A stretch of 64,000 bases of DNA from Streptomyces sp. WAC 01529 (GCF_003945545.1 NZ_CP029617.1:7219001-7283000), one strand, 5' to 3'. Counted from the stretch's first letter, positions 49,875-58,914 are shown. Notes: generated by a model not told the origin, from the letters alone. Made by a program: numbers and translations.

Positions 49875-50492
49875 TCAGGCGGGGGCCCGCCTGACCCTGC
49901 GCCACACGGTCGGGGCCGCGCTGATCAGCACCGTCAGTCCGACCGCCAGCGCGACACCCTCCCACGGCCTGTCGAACAGCGAGCCGCCGAGTATCCCGAT
50001 CAGCTGGTACGTCACCGCCCACGCGAGGCACGCCGGAGCGTCCCCGCGGACGAACTGCCGCAGCGGCATCCTCGCCATCAGACACGCCAGCATCACCGGG
50101 ATCCGCCCCGCGGGAACGAGCCGGGACAGCACGAGCACCATGACGCCGTGGTCCCGCAGCTTGGCCTGCGCCTGCGCGAGACGCTCCTCGGGCGCCCGGT
50201 CGCGCAGCGCCGCCAGCCAGCGCGAACCGTTCTTCGACCGCATGCCGCGCCGCCCCAGCCAGTACAGGGCGATGTCGCCGAGGAACGCCGCGGACGCCGC
50301 GACGCCGAAGACGACGAGCAGCGAGAACGGCGCCGTCTGATGCAGGGCCACCACCGCCGCCGAGCTGACCAGCGCGCCCGTCGGCACCACCGGCACCAGC
50401 GCGCCGACCACCACGAGCAGGAACAACGACGGATAACCGACCGCCTGCTGCGTGCTCTCCGGCGGCACCTGGGCCGCCGCGGCGAGGATCAC
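49875..50492 (-). CDS. DedA-family membrane protein
   Basis: The 205-aa protein has the DedA (SNARE-associated) domain: a first helix pair (FLLVVVGALVPVVPTGALVS), GDIALYWLGRRGMRS, and RLVPAGRIPVMLACLMARMP with the conserved Arg/Pro motif, then two further helices. DedA proteins help recycle undecaprenyl phosphate or keep membrane homeostasis. The GTG start overlaps the stop of the upstream MBL gene. It is tail-to-tail with the MBL gene at 48786. Confidence 0.88.
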   Translation of the reverse strand: MILAAAAQVPPESTQQAVGYPSLFLLVVVGALVPVVPTGALVSSAAVVALHQTAPFSLLVVFGVAASAAFLGDIALYWLGRRGMRSKNGSRWLAALRDRAPEERLAQAQAKLRDHGVMVLVLSRLVPAGRIPVMLACLMARMPLRQFVRGDAPACLAWAVTYQLIGILGGSLFDRPWEGVALAVGLTVLISAAPTVWRRVRRAPA

Positions 50493-51265
50493 CTGGCCAC
50501 CTCCGGCAGCACGCTCTCGCCGTGCCCGAGCCGGTGCACCGCCACCTCGGGAGCGAGCCGCGCCGCGTGCCGCACGAACTCAAGACCGGGCGCGTGGAAT
50601 TCATGGGGGCGCACGGCGTCCATGCCGATCGGCCAGTACGTTCCATAGTGCACCGGGACCGCGCTGCGCGGCGCGAGCCGCACGAGGGCCTCGGCGGCAC
50701 GGCCCGCGTCCAGGTGCCCGTGGCCCAGATAGGGCCCCCACCCGCCGACCGGCAGCAACGCCACGTCGATGTCCCCGACCTCCGCGGCCATCGAGTCGAA
50801 CAGCCCGGTGTCGCCCGCGAAATACGTACGGGCCTGGCCCTCGACGACGTAGCCGAGGGCGGGGGAGCGGTGGGGGCCCAAGGGCAGCCGCCGTCCGTCG
50901 TGCAGTGCGGGAACCACGCGTACGACGATGTCGCCGACCGGGACCTCGTCCCCCGCCACGACTTCGGTGAAGCGCAGATGGGGCAGCCTGCGGGTCAGCC
51001 CCGGGACCGAGCGGGCCGTCCCGCGCGGGACGAGGGCGCGGGTGCCCGGCGCGAGCCGGGCGAGGGAGGGGACGTGCAGATGGTCGGCGTGCAGATGCGA
51101 CACGAGTACGACGTCGGCGAGCGCCGCGCCGGGCGGTGGCAGCGCGCCCCTGCGGCGGCGCAGGTGGGCCAGGCGGCGGGCGAAGAGGGGGTCGGTGAGC
51201 ACGCGGACGCCCGAGTCCTCGACCGTGCAGGTGGCGTGACCCCACCATGTGACCTCGACGGGCAC
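50489..51265 (-). CDS. MBL-fold metallo-hydrolase (UlaG-like)
   Basis: The 258-aa protein has TWWGHATCTVEDSG at the start, the metal motif HLHADH in VVLVSHLHADHLHVPSLARL, TYFAGDTGLFDSMA, and PVHYGTYWP near the end. It is a second MBL-fold hydrolase of the same broad group as the 48786 gene, with a short N-terminus. It leads a two-gene operon with the DedA gene (GTGA overlap). The substrate is unknown; the membrane-lipid partner suggests a lipid-linked phosphodiester. Confidence 0.87.
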   Translation of the reverse strand: MPVEVTWWGHATCTVEDSGVRVLTDPLFARRLAHLRRRRGALPPPGAALADVVLVSHLHADHLHVPSLARLAPGTRALVPRGTARSVPGLTRRLPHLRFTEVVAGDEVPVGDIVVRVVPALHDGRRLPLGPHRSPALGYVVEGQARTYFAGDTGLFDSMAAEVGDIDVALLPVGGWGPYLGHGHLDAGRAAEALVRLAPRSAVPVHYGTYWPIGMDAVRPHEFHAPGLEFVRHAARLAPEVAVHRLGHGESVLPEVAR

Positions 51266-51347
51266 CCGGTTCCTCCTTCGTACGACTGTCTACGAGCCTA
51301 CGGCCAGGAGTAGGGTCGGCCGCCGGGACCGAGGTGAGGGGGGCGCC

Positions 51348-51815
51348 GTGGGAGAGGTCGCGGGGGCGGATACGGGGGCGGGCGCGTGGGCGGTCGCGGG
51401 GGCCGGGGCGGTGGCGGTGGTGCGTGCGGCGGCGATCGCCAGCCTCACGCCGCTGGAGGAACTGGACGCCGATCCCTTCCTGGTCGACTCGAGCAGCCAG
51501 CACGCGATGTGCGCGCGCTGGGCCGCCGACCAGGGCTATGTGATCACGCGGGAGTTGGTCGTACGAGGGTTGCGCGCGGACCACGGGGTGCTGTGGGCGG
51601 ACGTCGAGGCGGGCCTGGTGGACCTCTTCGTCGTCCCGAGCCGCAGGGTCCTGGAGCGGGCGCTGCGGTGCCCCGAGGAGTTCACGGCGGAGTGTGCGCG
51701 GCGGGGGGTGCGGGTGGAGACGGCGGGGCTTGCGGAGCCGGCGTACGACTCGCGCATGAAGGCGAGGGTCCACCGCCGGCTCTCCATGCCCACAGCAGGC
51801 TACGACGGCCGCTAA
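51348..51815 (+). CDS. Degenerate serine-recombinase-N-terminal-like protein
   Basis: The 155-aa protein resembles the resolvase N-terminal domain in order: QHAMCARWAADQGYVITREL matches the QRxxxxxYAxxxGW region, GLRADHGVLWADVEAGLVDL and FVVPSRRVLERALRCPEEFT match the following helix-strand-helix, and ARRGVRVETAG closes the domain. The catalytic YxRVS motif is absent (AAAIASLT is at that place) and no DNA-binding end exists. It is therefore not an active recombinase. The GTG at 51348 is preceded by GAGGTGAGGG. The similarity is by eye and moderate. Confidence 0.5.
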   Translation: MGEVAGADTGAGAWAVAGAGAVAVVRAAAIASLTPLEELDADPFLVDSSSQHAMCARWAADQGYVITRELVVRGLRADHGVLWADVEAGLVDLFVVPSRRVLERALRCPEEFTAECARRGVRVETAGLAEPAYDSRMKARVHRRLSMPTAGYDGR

Positions 51816-51841
51816 CCCCTCACCTCCGGCGCCCTCCCTCT

Positions 51842-51976
51842 CTCCCAGCGCCCGCCCTCCCTTCCGGCGCTGTGCCTCTCTTCCGGCGCCCGCCCTCTCT
51901 TCCGACGCCCGCCCCTTCTTCCGGCGCCCGCCCCCACCTCCGGCGCGTTCCCCTCGCTTCGGGCGCCCCCTCCTCC
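51842..51976. repeat. 19-20-base tandem repeat array
   Basis: A TTCCGGCGCC-like core followed by a Pro-codon-like CGCCC/CTCTC stretch recurs at 51862, 51881, 51900, 51919, 51938 and 51958, with a weaker unit at 51842. The period is 19-20 bases. It opens a 1,168-base stretch (51816-52983) with no convincing gene, although open frames exist by composition. Confidence 0.65.
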
Positions 51977-52140
51977 CACCCGGCCGGCGCTGCCTCCACG
52001 CCGCCCCCCCGCATCGGCCCGCGCGCGCCCCACGTCCGACGTCCCTGAACCCAACCGCCCGCGCCGCGCTCAGCCTCCGGCGTCCCCCACCTCCACCTCC
52101 GCGCCACGCCCCAACCGCCCCCGCGTCGCGCCCACTTCCC

Positions 52141-52660
52141 CACCCACCCGTGCCCCCGCCTCGGCCACGCCGCTGACCCGAGCCGGCGTTCCCGGCGCCG
52201 CTGCGCGTCCGCCCCTTTCCCGCTGCGCGGCGTTTCCCACCCACCCGCCCGTCACTCCGCGTCGAGTACGCCGGTGACCGAAGCCGTTCTGCCCGGCGCC
52301 GCTGCCCATCCCGCCCCTCTGCCGCTGCGCGGCGCCCACCCGCCCGTGCCCCCGCACTGGGCATACCGCTGCCCCGCCTCCCCGGCGCCGCTGCGCGTCC
52401 CGCCTCCTTGCCGCCGCGAGGCGTCCCCACCCACCCGTCACCCCGCATCGGGCACGCCGCTGCCCCGACCCCGCGCCTCCGCATCGGCCGCGCCGCTGTC
52501 CTCCCCCCCCCACGTCCGTGTTTTCCCTGCGCCGCCTGCCACTTTGCCGCCGCGCGGCTTCCCCTCACCAGCGGCCGCCCCGTGGCCCCACATCGGGCAC
52601 GCCACCGACCCGGCCCCGCGTCACTGCCCTCCCGGCAGCGCTGCGCGACGCCCCCCACCA
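52141..52660. repeat. Degenerate tandem repeat of about 95 bases
   Basis: Units beginning with CACCCACCCG start at 52141, 52238, about 52335 and 52428, a period of 94-97 bases, and a diverged fifth unit follows to about 52660. Each has a TCGGGCACGCCGCTG-like block, then CCCGGCGCCGCTGCGCG, and ends in a short GCCGC-GCGGC hairpin (for example 52321-52333). I see no gene here. The rest of the gap up to 52983 is G+C-rich sequence with the promoter region of the next gene. Confidence 0.65.
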
Positions 52661-52983
52661 ATGCGCCCGTGGCCCCTTCGCGGGCCCGGCCCACGCAGGG
52701 CGCTGACCCAGCCGCCTCCCGCCCCGCCCCTTGCCGCACGCGGCGTTCCCCACCATCCGCTGGTGAGTCGGCAGGGCGGGGTGAACGGGTGGGTGGGTGG
52801 GGAGCTCCCCCGCGAAGCGGTGAGGGGTGCCGTGGCGAGGGTGGTCCTGCGACGCGGTGAGGGGGGCGGCCCTGGGCTGGGGGAGCCGAGGCGAAGGAGC
52901 CGCGGCGTGGGGGTCAGGCGGATGGGCCGGGGGGTTGTGACACGCTGGTGCCCGGTTCGGGGGGAAACGCGAAAGGGCAGAGC

Positions 52984-55254
52984 GTGGGGCGAGAGCGATG
53001 GCGCAGAGTCGGCAACGCGCTGTGGCGCGTGGTGGCGGTATGGGCCGTCAGCACACTGACGATGCTCGTGCTCGCCGGGCTCCTGCCAGACTTCAAGCTC
53101 CAGTCGGAGGACGGCGACAGCGCCACCCGCATCGCGATCACCGCCGCCCTCGGCGCCGGCGCCTTCGGCCTGCTCTCCGCACTGGTGTGGCCCCTGCTGG
53201 TCCGCGCCCTGCTGCTGGTCCCCGCCCTCGTACTCGGCCTGCTCGCCTTCTTCCTCAACGGCTCGCTCCTGCTGCTCGCCCTGAGCCTCATCCCGGAGGA
53301 CAGGGGCGAGGCCGGCGCGGAGACCGCCGTGGTCGTCGCCGCCGTGATGTCCGCCGTCGCCTCGGCCACCGGCGGCGCCCTCGCCGTGCGGGACGACGAC
53401 GCCTACCGGCGGCGCCTGTACCGTCTCGCCGACCGACGCAGGCGGCACGGCGACCCGGGCCGGCCAGGGCCCATCGCCCCCGGCACCGTCTTCATCCAGC
53501 TCGACGGCGTCGGCCACGACGTCCTGGAGGCCGCCGTCGCCAAGGGCCTGATGCCCACCGTCGCCCGATGGCTGGGAGAGCACCCCACTCCAGGAGCAGG
53601 AGGAGCGCCAGGAGCCACAGGGGCCTCGGCAGCAACACAGGCCCCCACCGCCACCCACCGCCTCACCCCCTGGCGCACCGACTGGTCCAGCCAGACCGGC
53701 GCCAGCCAGCTCGGCATCCTGCACGGCTCCAATTACGACGTGCCCGCCTTCCGGTGGTACGAGAAGGACACCGGCGAGGTCATGGTCAGCAACCGGCCCG
53801 CCTCCGCCGTCGAACTCCAGCGCCGCGCCATCCGCCGCACCGGCGACGGCGGCCTGCTCGCCCTCGACGGCGCCAGCCGCGGCAACCTCTTCAGCGGGGG
53901 CGCCGAGCAGCTGGCACTCGTGCTCTCCGTGGCCGCCCGGCGGGGGAAGGGGACCCGGTCGCGTGCCGGGTACTTCGCCTACTTCTCCGACCCCGCCAAC
54001 GCCGTCCGCACCGCTCTCTCCTTCGTCGCCGAGGTCTTCAGGGAGATCGGCGAGTCCACCCGTGCCCGCGTCGAGCGGCGCCGCCCGAGGGTGGGCCGTG
54101 GCGGGCTCTACCCCTTCATCCGCGCCTTCGCGACCGTCGTGGAGCGCGACGTCGTGGTCGCCGCCGTCATCGGTGACATGCTCGCCGGGCGCAGCGCGGT
54201 CTACGCCGACCTGGTCGCGTACGACGAAGTGGCGCACCACTCCGGGCCGACCGGCGGCGACGTGGAGAAGGTGCTCAGGCGCCTCGACCGCTCGCTCGCG
54301 CTGCTCGCCCAGGTCGCCGAGCACGCGCCCCGCGCCTATCGCATCGTGCTCCTCTCCGACCACGGGCAGAGCCCCGGCGAGACCTTCCGCGCCCGCTACG
54401 GCCTGACCCTCGGCGACCTCGTCAGGGCCGGCTGCGGCCTGCCCGTGCCGCGCCGGGCGCAGCGTACGCACAGCGGCGCCGAGGCCCGGGCCGCCGTGCG
54501 GGCCGCGCTGCGCCGCCCGGTCGAGGAGGGCACCGGCGAACGCCGCCCGGCCCGGCGCGCGGAGCCGATCGTGCTCGCCTCCGGCAACCTCGGGCTCGTG
54601 TCCTTCCCGGACGTACGGCACCGCATGACCCGCGAGGAGATCGACCGCCGCCACCCGGCGCTGCTGCCGACCCTCGCCAACCATCCGGGCGTCGGCTTCA
54701 TCCTCGTACGCAGCGCGGAGCGCGGTCCGCTGGTGCTCGGGGCGCGCGGCGCCGAGGTGTACCTGGACGAGGACCCGGCGGACCTCGGGCCGCTCGCGGA
54801 GTTCGGGCCCGGTGCGGCGGACGCCGTGCGGCGCACCGACGGCTTCCCGCACGCCGCCGACATCATGGTCAACTCCTGGTACGACCCCCAGGAGGGCGAG
54901 GTACTCGCCTTCGAGGAGCAGATCGGCTCGCACGGCGGGCTCGGTGGCGCGCAGGCCCGCCCCTTCCTCCTCTCCCCGCTCGTGCTCTCCGCCCCGGTGG
55001 AGGAGGGGGAGGAGCTGGTCGGTGCCGAAGCCGTCCACCGGGTGCTGCGGCGGTGGCTCGGCGAGGCCCTGGGGCCGCAGGTCCCGGTGCCCGTTTCGGT
55101 GCCGGGCACGGACGTGACCAGCGAGGACGTACTTGTCCCCGAGGTCACAGAGGTCGCGGAGGCAATCGTTCCGGTGAATGATCCGCTGTCCGGAGGCCAT
55201 GGCGGCACAGCTTTTGCGGTCGTCGACCAGGCTCCGCAGGACAAAACACGCTGA
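52984..55254 (+). CDS. Four-helix holin-like domain fused to phosphatase/phosphodiesterase
   Basis: The 756-aa protein starts with four membrane helices of the mycobacterial holin-superfamily IV type (about 1-130). It then carries an alkaline-phosphatase-superfamily domain: FIQLDGVGHDVLEAAVAKGL with a metal Asp, the nucleophile region SSQTGASQLGILHG, YDEVAHHSGP with metal Asp and His residues, and LLSDHGQSPG. The active site lies after the membrane helices. A phosphodiesterase or phosphotransferase acting on a membrane-linked substrate is likely. GTG 52984 is preceded by AAAGGGCAGAG; an upstream in-frame GTG at 52948 lacks a ribosome site. Confidence 0.85.
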   Translation: MGRERWRRVGNALWRVVAVWAVSTLTMLVLAGLLPDFKLQSEDGDSATRIAITAALGAGAFGLLSALVWPLLVRALLLVPALVLGLLAFFLNGSLLLLALSLIPEDRGEAGAETAVVVAAVMSAVASATGGALAVRDDDAYRRRLYRLADRRRRHGDPGRPGPIAPGTVFIQLDGVGHDVLEAAVAKGLMPTVARWLGEHPTPGAGGAPGATGASAATQAPTATHRLTPWRTDWSSQTGASQLGILHGSNYDVPAFRWYEKDTGEVMVSNRPASAVELQRRAIRRTGDGGLLALDGASRGNLFSGGAEQLALVLSVAARRGKGTRSRAGYFAYFSDPANAVRTALSFVAEVFREIGESTRARVERRRPRVGRGGLYPFIRAFATVVERDVVVAAVIGDMLAGRSAVYADLVAYDEVAHHSGPTGGDVEKVLRRLDRSLALLAQVAEHAPRAYRIVLLSDHGQSPGETFRARYGLTLGDLVRAGCGLPVPRRAQRTHSGAEARAAVRAALRRPVEEGTGERRPARRAEPIVLASGNLGLVSFPDVRHRMTREEIDRRHPALLPTLANHPGVGFILVRSAERGPLVLGARGAEVYLDEDPADLGPLAEFGPGAADAVRRTDGFPHAADIMVNSWYDPQEGEVLAFEEQIGSHGGLGGAQARPFLLSPLVLSAPVEEGEELVGAEAVHRVLRRWLGEALGPQVPVPVSVPGTDVTSEDVLVPEVTEVAEAIVPVNDPLSGGHGGTAFAVVDQAPQDKTR

Positions 55255-55337
55255 TTTTGAGCAGCGCCCGCCGTGCCCGACCATGGCTTCCGCTCGGCGA
55301 TCCCGGGCACCTGGCACGACGAGAGGCGCACCACCTC

Positions 55338-56729
55338 ATGCACGACACCGGAACCGCACCGCAGTCGGCTCCGGCCCCCGGACACGGGGAACCGACGCAG
55401 GCACCGAGCAAGCACGCCCGGACCTTTGGCCTTCCCGTCGCCACGTGTCTCGTGATGGGCAACATCATCGGCGGCGGCATCTTCCTGCTCCCGGCCTCCG
55501 TCGCCCCGTTCGGCACCATCAGCCTCGTCGCCTTCGGCGTCCTGACCGCGGGGGCGATAGCCCTGGCGCTCGTCTTCGGGCGCCTCGCCGAGCGCGACCC
55601 GCGCACCGGCGGACCGTACGTATACGCACGTGAGGCCTTCGGTGACTTCGCGGGGTTCCTCGCCGCCTGGTCGTACTGGATCACCACCTGGGTCTCCAAC
55701 GCGGCCCTCGCCGTCGCCGCCGTGGGCTACCTGGACGTGCTCATGCCGGTCAACGAGCACAAGTGGACCGCTTGCCTGGCCGCCCTCACCCTGCAACTCC
55801 TGCCCGCCCTCGCGAACTTCGCGGGCACCCGGTACGTCGGCGCGGTCCAGCTCGTCGCCACCGTACTGAAGTTCCTGCCGCTGCTGCTCGTCGCCGTCGG
55901 CGGCCTCTTCTTCTTCGACAGCGCCAACCTCGGGCCCTTCCAGGCGAGCGACGACAGCCCGGTCGGCGCCGTCTCCGCCTCCGCCGCGATCCTGCTCTTC
56001 TCCTACCTGGGCGTGGAGTCCGCGGCCGTCAGCGCGGGCGAGGTCCGCGACCCGCGCCGCAACGTCGGACGCGCCACCATCCTCGGCACCCTCGGCGCCG
56101 CCCTCGTCTACCTCCTCGGCACGCTCGCCGTCTTCGGGACCGTCGCGCACGACAAGCTGGTCGGCTCCACCGCGCCCTTCTCCGACGCCGTCAACGCCAT
56201 GTTCGGCGGCTCCTGGGGCGGCACCGCGGTCGCCGTCGCCGCGCTCGTCTCGATGGTCGGCGCCCTCAACGGCTGGACGCTGCTGAGCGCCCAGACGCCG
56301 TACGCGGCCGCCAAGGACGGGCTCTTCCCGAGCGCGTTCGGCAGGAAGAAGCGGGGCGTGCCGACCGTCGGCGTCCTCGTCACCGTCGTCCTCGCCTCGC
56401 TGCTGACCGTCTACAACTACACGGCGGGCTCCGGCGGCGTCTTCGAGTCCCTGGTCCTGATCACCACGTTCACCGCGACCGTGCCCTACCTGCTCGCCAC
56501 CGCCGCGCAGATCTACTTCCTCGTCTCCGGCCAGGGCGAGCGCGTCCACCGCGGACGCCTGGTGCGGGACGCGGTCCTCGCGGGCGCCGCGTTCGCGTTC
56601 TCCATGTGGCTGGTCGCCGGGTCCGGTTACGCGGCCGTCTACCAGGGCGTGCTGTTCCTCTTCGTCGGGGTGCTCGTATACGCGTGGATGGCGGCCCGCA
56701 AGCAGCGGGCCGCCACCTCTCACGCCTGA
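55338..56729 (+). CDS. APC-family amino acid permease
   Basis: The 463-aa protein has about 12 membrane helices with the APC signature NIIGGGIFLLPASVAPFG in helix 1, DPRTGGPYVYAREAFGDFAG after helix 2, SYLGVESAAVSAGEVRDPRR in helix 6, and NGWTLLSAQTPYAAAKDG later. It imports an amino acid or amine, or exchanges one. The substrate is not evident; members near this pattern include arginine/agmatine-type and ornithine exchangers. ATG 55338 follows a GAGAGG rather far upstream, so the start could shift slightly. Confidence 0.9.
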   Translation: MHDTGTAPQSAPAPGHGEPTQAPSKHARTFGLPVATCLVMGNIIGGGIFLLPASVAPFGTISLVAFGVLTAGAIALALVFGRLAERDPRTGGPYVYAREAFGDFAGFLAAWSYWITTWVSNAALAVAAVGYLDVLMPVNEHKWTACLAALTLQLLPALANFAGTRYVGAVQLVATVLKFLPLLLVAVGGLFFFDSANLGPFQASDDSPVGAVSASAAILLFSYLGVESAAVSAGEVRDPRRNVGRATILGTLGAALVYLLGTLAVFGTVAHDKLVGSTAPFSDAVNAMFGGSWGGTAVAVAALVSMVGALNGWTLLSAQTPYAAAKDGLFPSAFGRKKRGVPTVGVLVTVVLASLLTVYNYTAGSGGVFESLVLITTFTATVPYLLATAAQIYFLVSGQGERVHRGRLVRDAVLAGAAFAFSMWLVAGSGYAAVYQGVLFLFVGVLVYAWMAARKQRAATSHA

Positions 56730-56755
56730 CCGGGCTCCGTGACGCCGGGGGCGCG

Positions 56756-58384
56756 CTACCTCGCCAGCGGCGCGACGACCCAGCGCCGCGTCCTGAACAT
56801 GCTGTCCCGCGAGCCGATCTCGATCAGCTTGCGGGCCGCGGGGTAGGCCTCGTCGCCCTCCAGCTCGTAACCGACCTGGAAACTGTCGGCCACGTCCTGG
56901 ACCTGGATCTCCTGCTCCGCCGCCGCACCCCGCTCCTCACCGGCGGTGACCGCCGACAGGTGGGCGAGCAGGGTCCGCTGTGCCGCGTCGAGCGCCTCGC
57001 GCGGGTCGCGCCCCTCGGGCGCGGCCGTGGACTTCCCGCTCTTCGGCTCGGGCGGCGAGATGCCCGTGCTCGGCTCGCGCGTGACGCCCGAGGGCTGGCG
57101 GGTGGCGATCTGCGACTGGACGACCGTGCCGTCGTTGTCGAGACCGACGCGGATCAGACCCTGGTCCGGGGTGATGACGGGCACGCCGTCGAAGACCTGC
57201 CGGAACGTCACGTGCGTCTCCAGGGAGACCGGGTGACCGACCTCGGAGCCGTCCTTCGTCCCGGAGTTCTGCATCAGGTCGTGCACGCTGTCGACGACCA
57301 GTTCGGCACCCCGCGCGTACCGCTCGGCGAACGAACGCGCCGCCTCGATCGCGCGCTCGGTGGGCAGCTGCTGGGTGTTGCGGTGGTTGGGCGTGGCGAG
57401 GCGGACCCAGCTGACGCCGCGCGAGTCGGTGGAGATGACGCGGTCGCCGGAGGTCGCGTTGAGCACGCCCTGCCGCTCGACCTGGATCTCCTGAAGCGCC
57501 GCCGACGGGAAGTCGGTCAGCTCCCCGAGCCCGGCGAGTTCCGCGCTCGCCTCGCGGGGCGCCAGCCGCACGATCTGCTGCTGCGCGGGGAGCCGGGTGA
57601 GCGGTTCCCTGACGCCCTCGCGGGCGTGGTACCAGCGCCAGGCGTACCAGTTGTCCGGCACGTGCTCGCGGTAGAAGTTCCGCTCGGTGTCGAGGCGGTT
57701 GACGGCCTCGGCCTGGTTGGCGCCGGCCGCGGCGACCGACGGCGCCTGGCCGTGGTGGATGTCCCAACTGGCGTTCAGCCAGGCGTCGCAGAACGTCTGC
57801 CCGGCCCGCCACTTCTCCCAGAACTTCTTGCCGTAGTCCGGGCTGTCGATGCTGACCGTCTCGAACCCGAAGATCATGCGGAAGCCGATGTTGGGCCCGG
57901 CCCAGGTGCGGATCGGCGAGTGGCCGCCGGTGACCTTCAGCGAGTCACAGGTCGACCAGAAGACGTAGTTCGCCTTCTCGTTGCCGAGCGCCATCCGGTT
58001 GGAGACGGCGTCGCTGCGGCCGTCCCAGGCGGCGCCGAGGGGCGCGAAGAACACGCCGTTGCCGTCCATGCCGCCGTGGCCCGAGTGGTAGACGGCGCAG
58101 ACGGCGTCCATGCCGTAGCGGTCCTGCCAGTTGTCGTACGTCTCCTCGTACGCCCACACCTGGGCGCCGCCGTCGGCGAACCAGAAGTTGCGGTCGTAGA
58201 ACTGCTGGAGGTACGCCAGCCAGCCAGTGGCATCGGCGTGGGTGTGGTAGAGCGGCGACTGGTTGACGAACTTCTGGATGCTGAAGGCACCCCACCAGCC
58301 GAAGGTCGAGTCGCGCTCACCCGCCGCTCCGGGCTTCTCCGGTTCGAGCGGGGACGGACCGCGGTCCGAGTAATTGATGCGCAT
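56756..58384 (-). CDS. DUF6345-like protein, candidate clan CD (caspase/gingipain-like) cysteine peptidase
   Basis: The 542-aa protein has an N-terminal domain with the clan CD arrangement: a hydrophobic strand then His-Gly (VCAVYHSGHGG, His at about 103), followed 43 residues later by a second strand then Cys (YVFWSTCDS, Cys at about 146). The first part also holds many aromatics (FYDRNFWFADGG). The C-terminal half (about 270-540) is hydrophilic with repeats of SGVTREPSTG-like text and reads like a substrate or regulatory domain. I recall this family as DUF6345. There is no signal peptide. I chose ATG 58384 because GGGGGT lies seven bases upstream; ATG 58390 is nearly adjacent to it. The peptidase role is inferred. 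Confidence 0.65.
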   Translation of the reverse strand: MRINYSDRGPSPLEPEKPGAAGERDSTFGWWGAFSIQKFVNQSPLYHTHADATGWLAYLQQFYDRNFWFADGGAQVWAYEETYDNWQDRYGMDAVCAVYHSGHGGMDGNGVFFAPLGAAWDGRSDAVSNRMALGNEKANYVFWSTCDSLKVTGGHSPIRTWAGPNIGFRMIFGFETVSIDSPDYGKKFWEKWRAGQTFCDAWLNASWDIHHGQAPSVAAAGANQAEAVNRLDTERNFYREHVPDNWYAWRWYHAREGVREPLTRLPAQQQIVRLAPREASAELAGLGELTDFPSAALQEIQVERQGVLNATSGDRVISTDSRGVSWVRLATPNHRNTQQLPTERAIEAARSFAERYARGAELVVDSVHDLMQNSGTKDGSEVGHPVSLETHVTFRQVFDGVPVITPDQGLIRVGLDNDGTVVQSQIATRQPSGVTREPSTGISPPEPKSGKSTAAPEGRDPREALDAAQRTLLAHLSAVTAGEERGAAAEQEIQVQDVADSFQVGYELEGDEAYPAARKLIEIGSRDSMFRTRRWVVAPLAR

Positions 58385-58689
58385 GGCCATACCCCCTGAG
58401 AGGATCTCCTCGCGGTCGTGCGCGAGGGGGCCTCAAAGTGTCACCGCAGACGCGCCTTGCCCAGTTGGGATTCCGGCCATAGGGCCCGCGTCACGGGCCC
58501 GTTCCCGCACCTCACGGGCCTCTGCGGTCCGGCCGCGCACACAACGTGTTCGTATCGCCCGCCCCGCACCTGCGCGCCCGGCTCGAACACCTCCCGGCCG
58601 TCGGCCGGCCGACGCGCGGCCCATTCTCATCCAGGGGCCCTGGCAGTGGGGGCCGGGGGCCACCGCGAAGGCGGCCCCCGAGAGGACGG
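58385..58689. other. Gene-free gap with hairpins
   Basis: This 305-base gap lies between the protease gene and the small secreted-protein gene, both on the minus strand. It includes the protease promoter region, G+C-rich palindromes such as CCAGGGGCCCTGG (58631-58643), and the terminator hairpin listed separately. I see no gene in it. Confidence 0.6.
58654..58680 (-). terminator. Hairpin after the small secreted protein gene
   Basis: CGGGGGCC (58654-58661) and GGCCCCCG (58673-58680) form an eight-pair stem with an 11-base loop. It lies nine bases beyond the stop of the minus-strand gene at 58690. Confidence 0.6.
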
Positions 58690-58914
58690 TCAGCGCTTCG
58701 GCGGCGTGACCCATCCCTTCTTGACGAGCTGGTCACAGTGCCACTTCCCCTGCGCCCGGCTCTCCCCCTTGTCCGCGGTCGCCTTGAGGCAGTCCGCGTA
58801 CGGGAACGGAGGTCCCTGAACCGGGGCGCCGGGGGCGGCCTGGGCGGTCACCGCCGACAGGCTGAGCCCGCCGGCGGCCACGGCCAGGGTCAGGGCAATG
58901 CTCATGCGACGCAC
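58690..58914 (-). CDS. Small secreted Cys-containing protein
   Basis: The 74-aa product begins with a signal peptide (VRRMSIALTLAVAAGGLSLS up to AQAAPG). The mature roughly 50-aa peptide has two cysteines (YADCLKATADKGE and KWHCDQLVKKGWV) that can form a disulfide. I chose GTG 58914 because GAGGAG lies six bases upstream; ATG 58905 has poorer spacing. No known domain is visible. Such small secreted peptides are common in Streptomyces and have no assigned role here. Confidence 0.7.
   Translation of the reverse strand: MRRMSIALTLAVAAGGLSLSAVTAQAAPGAPVQGPPFPYADCLKATADKGESRAQGKWHCDQLVKKGWVTPPKR

Noticed and set aside
51820..52950. Several long open frames through the repeat region on both strands
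   Set aside because: They follow G+C-rich repeats, are Arg/Pro/Gly-rich with no domain, and overlap each other in many frames.
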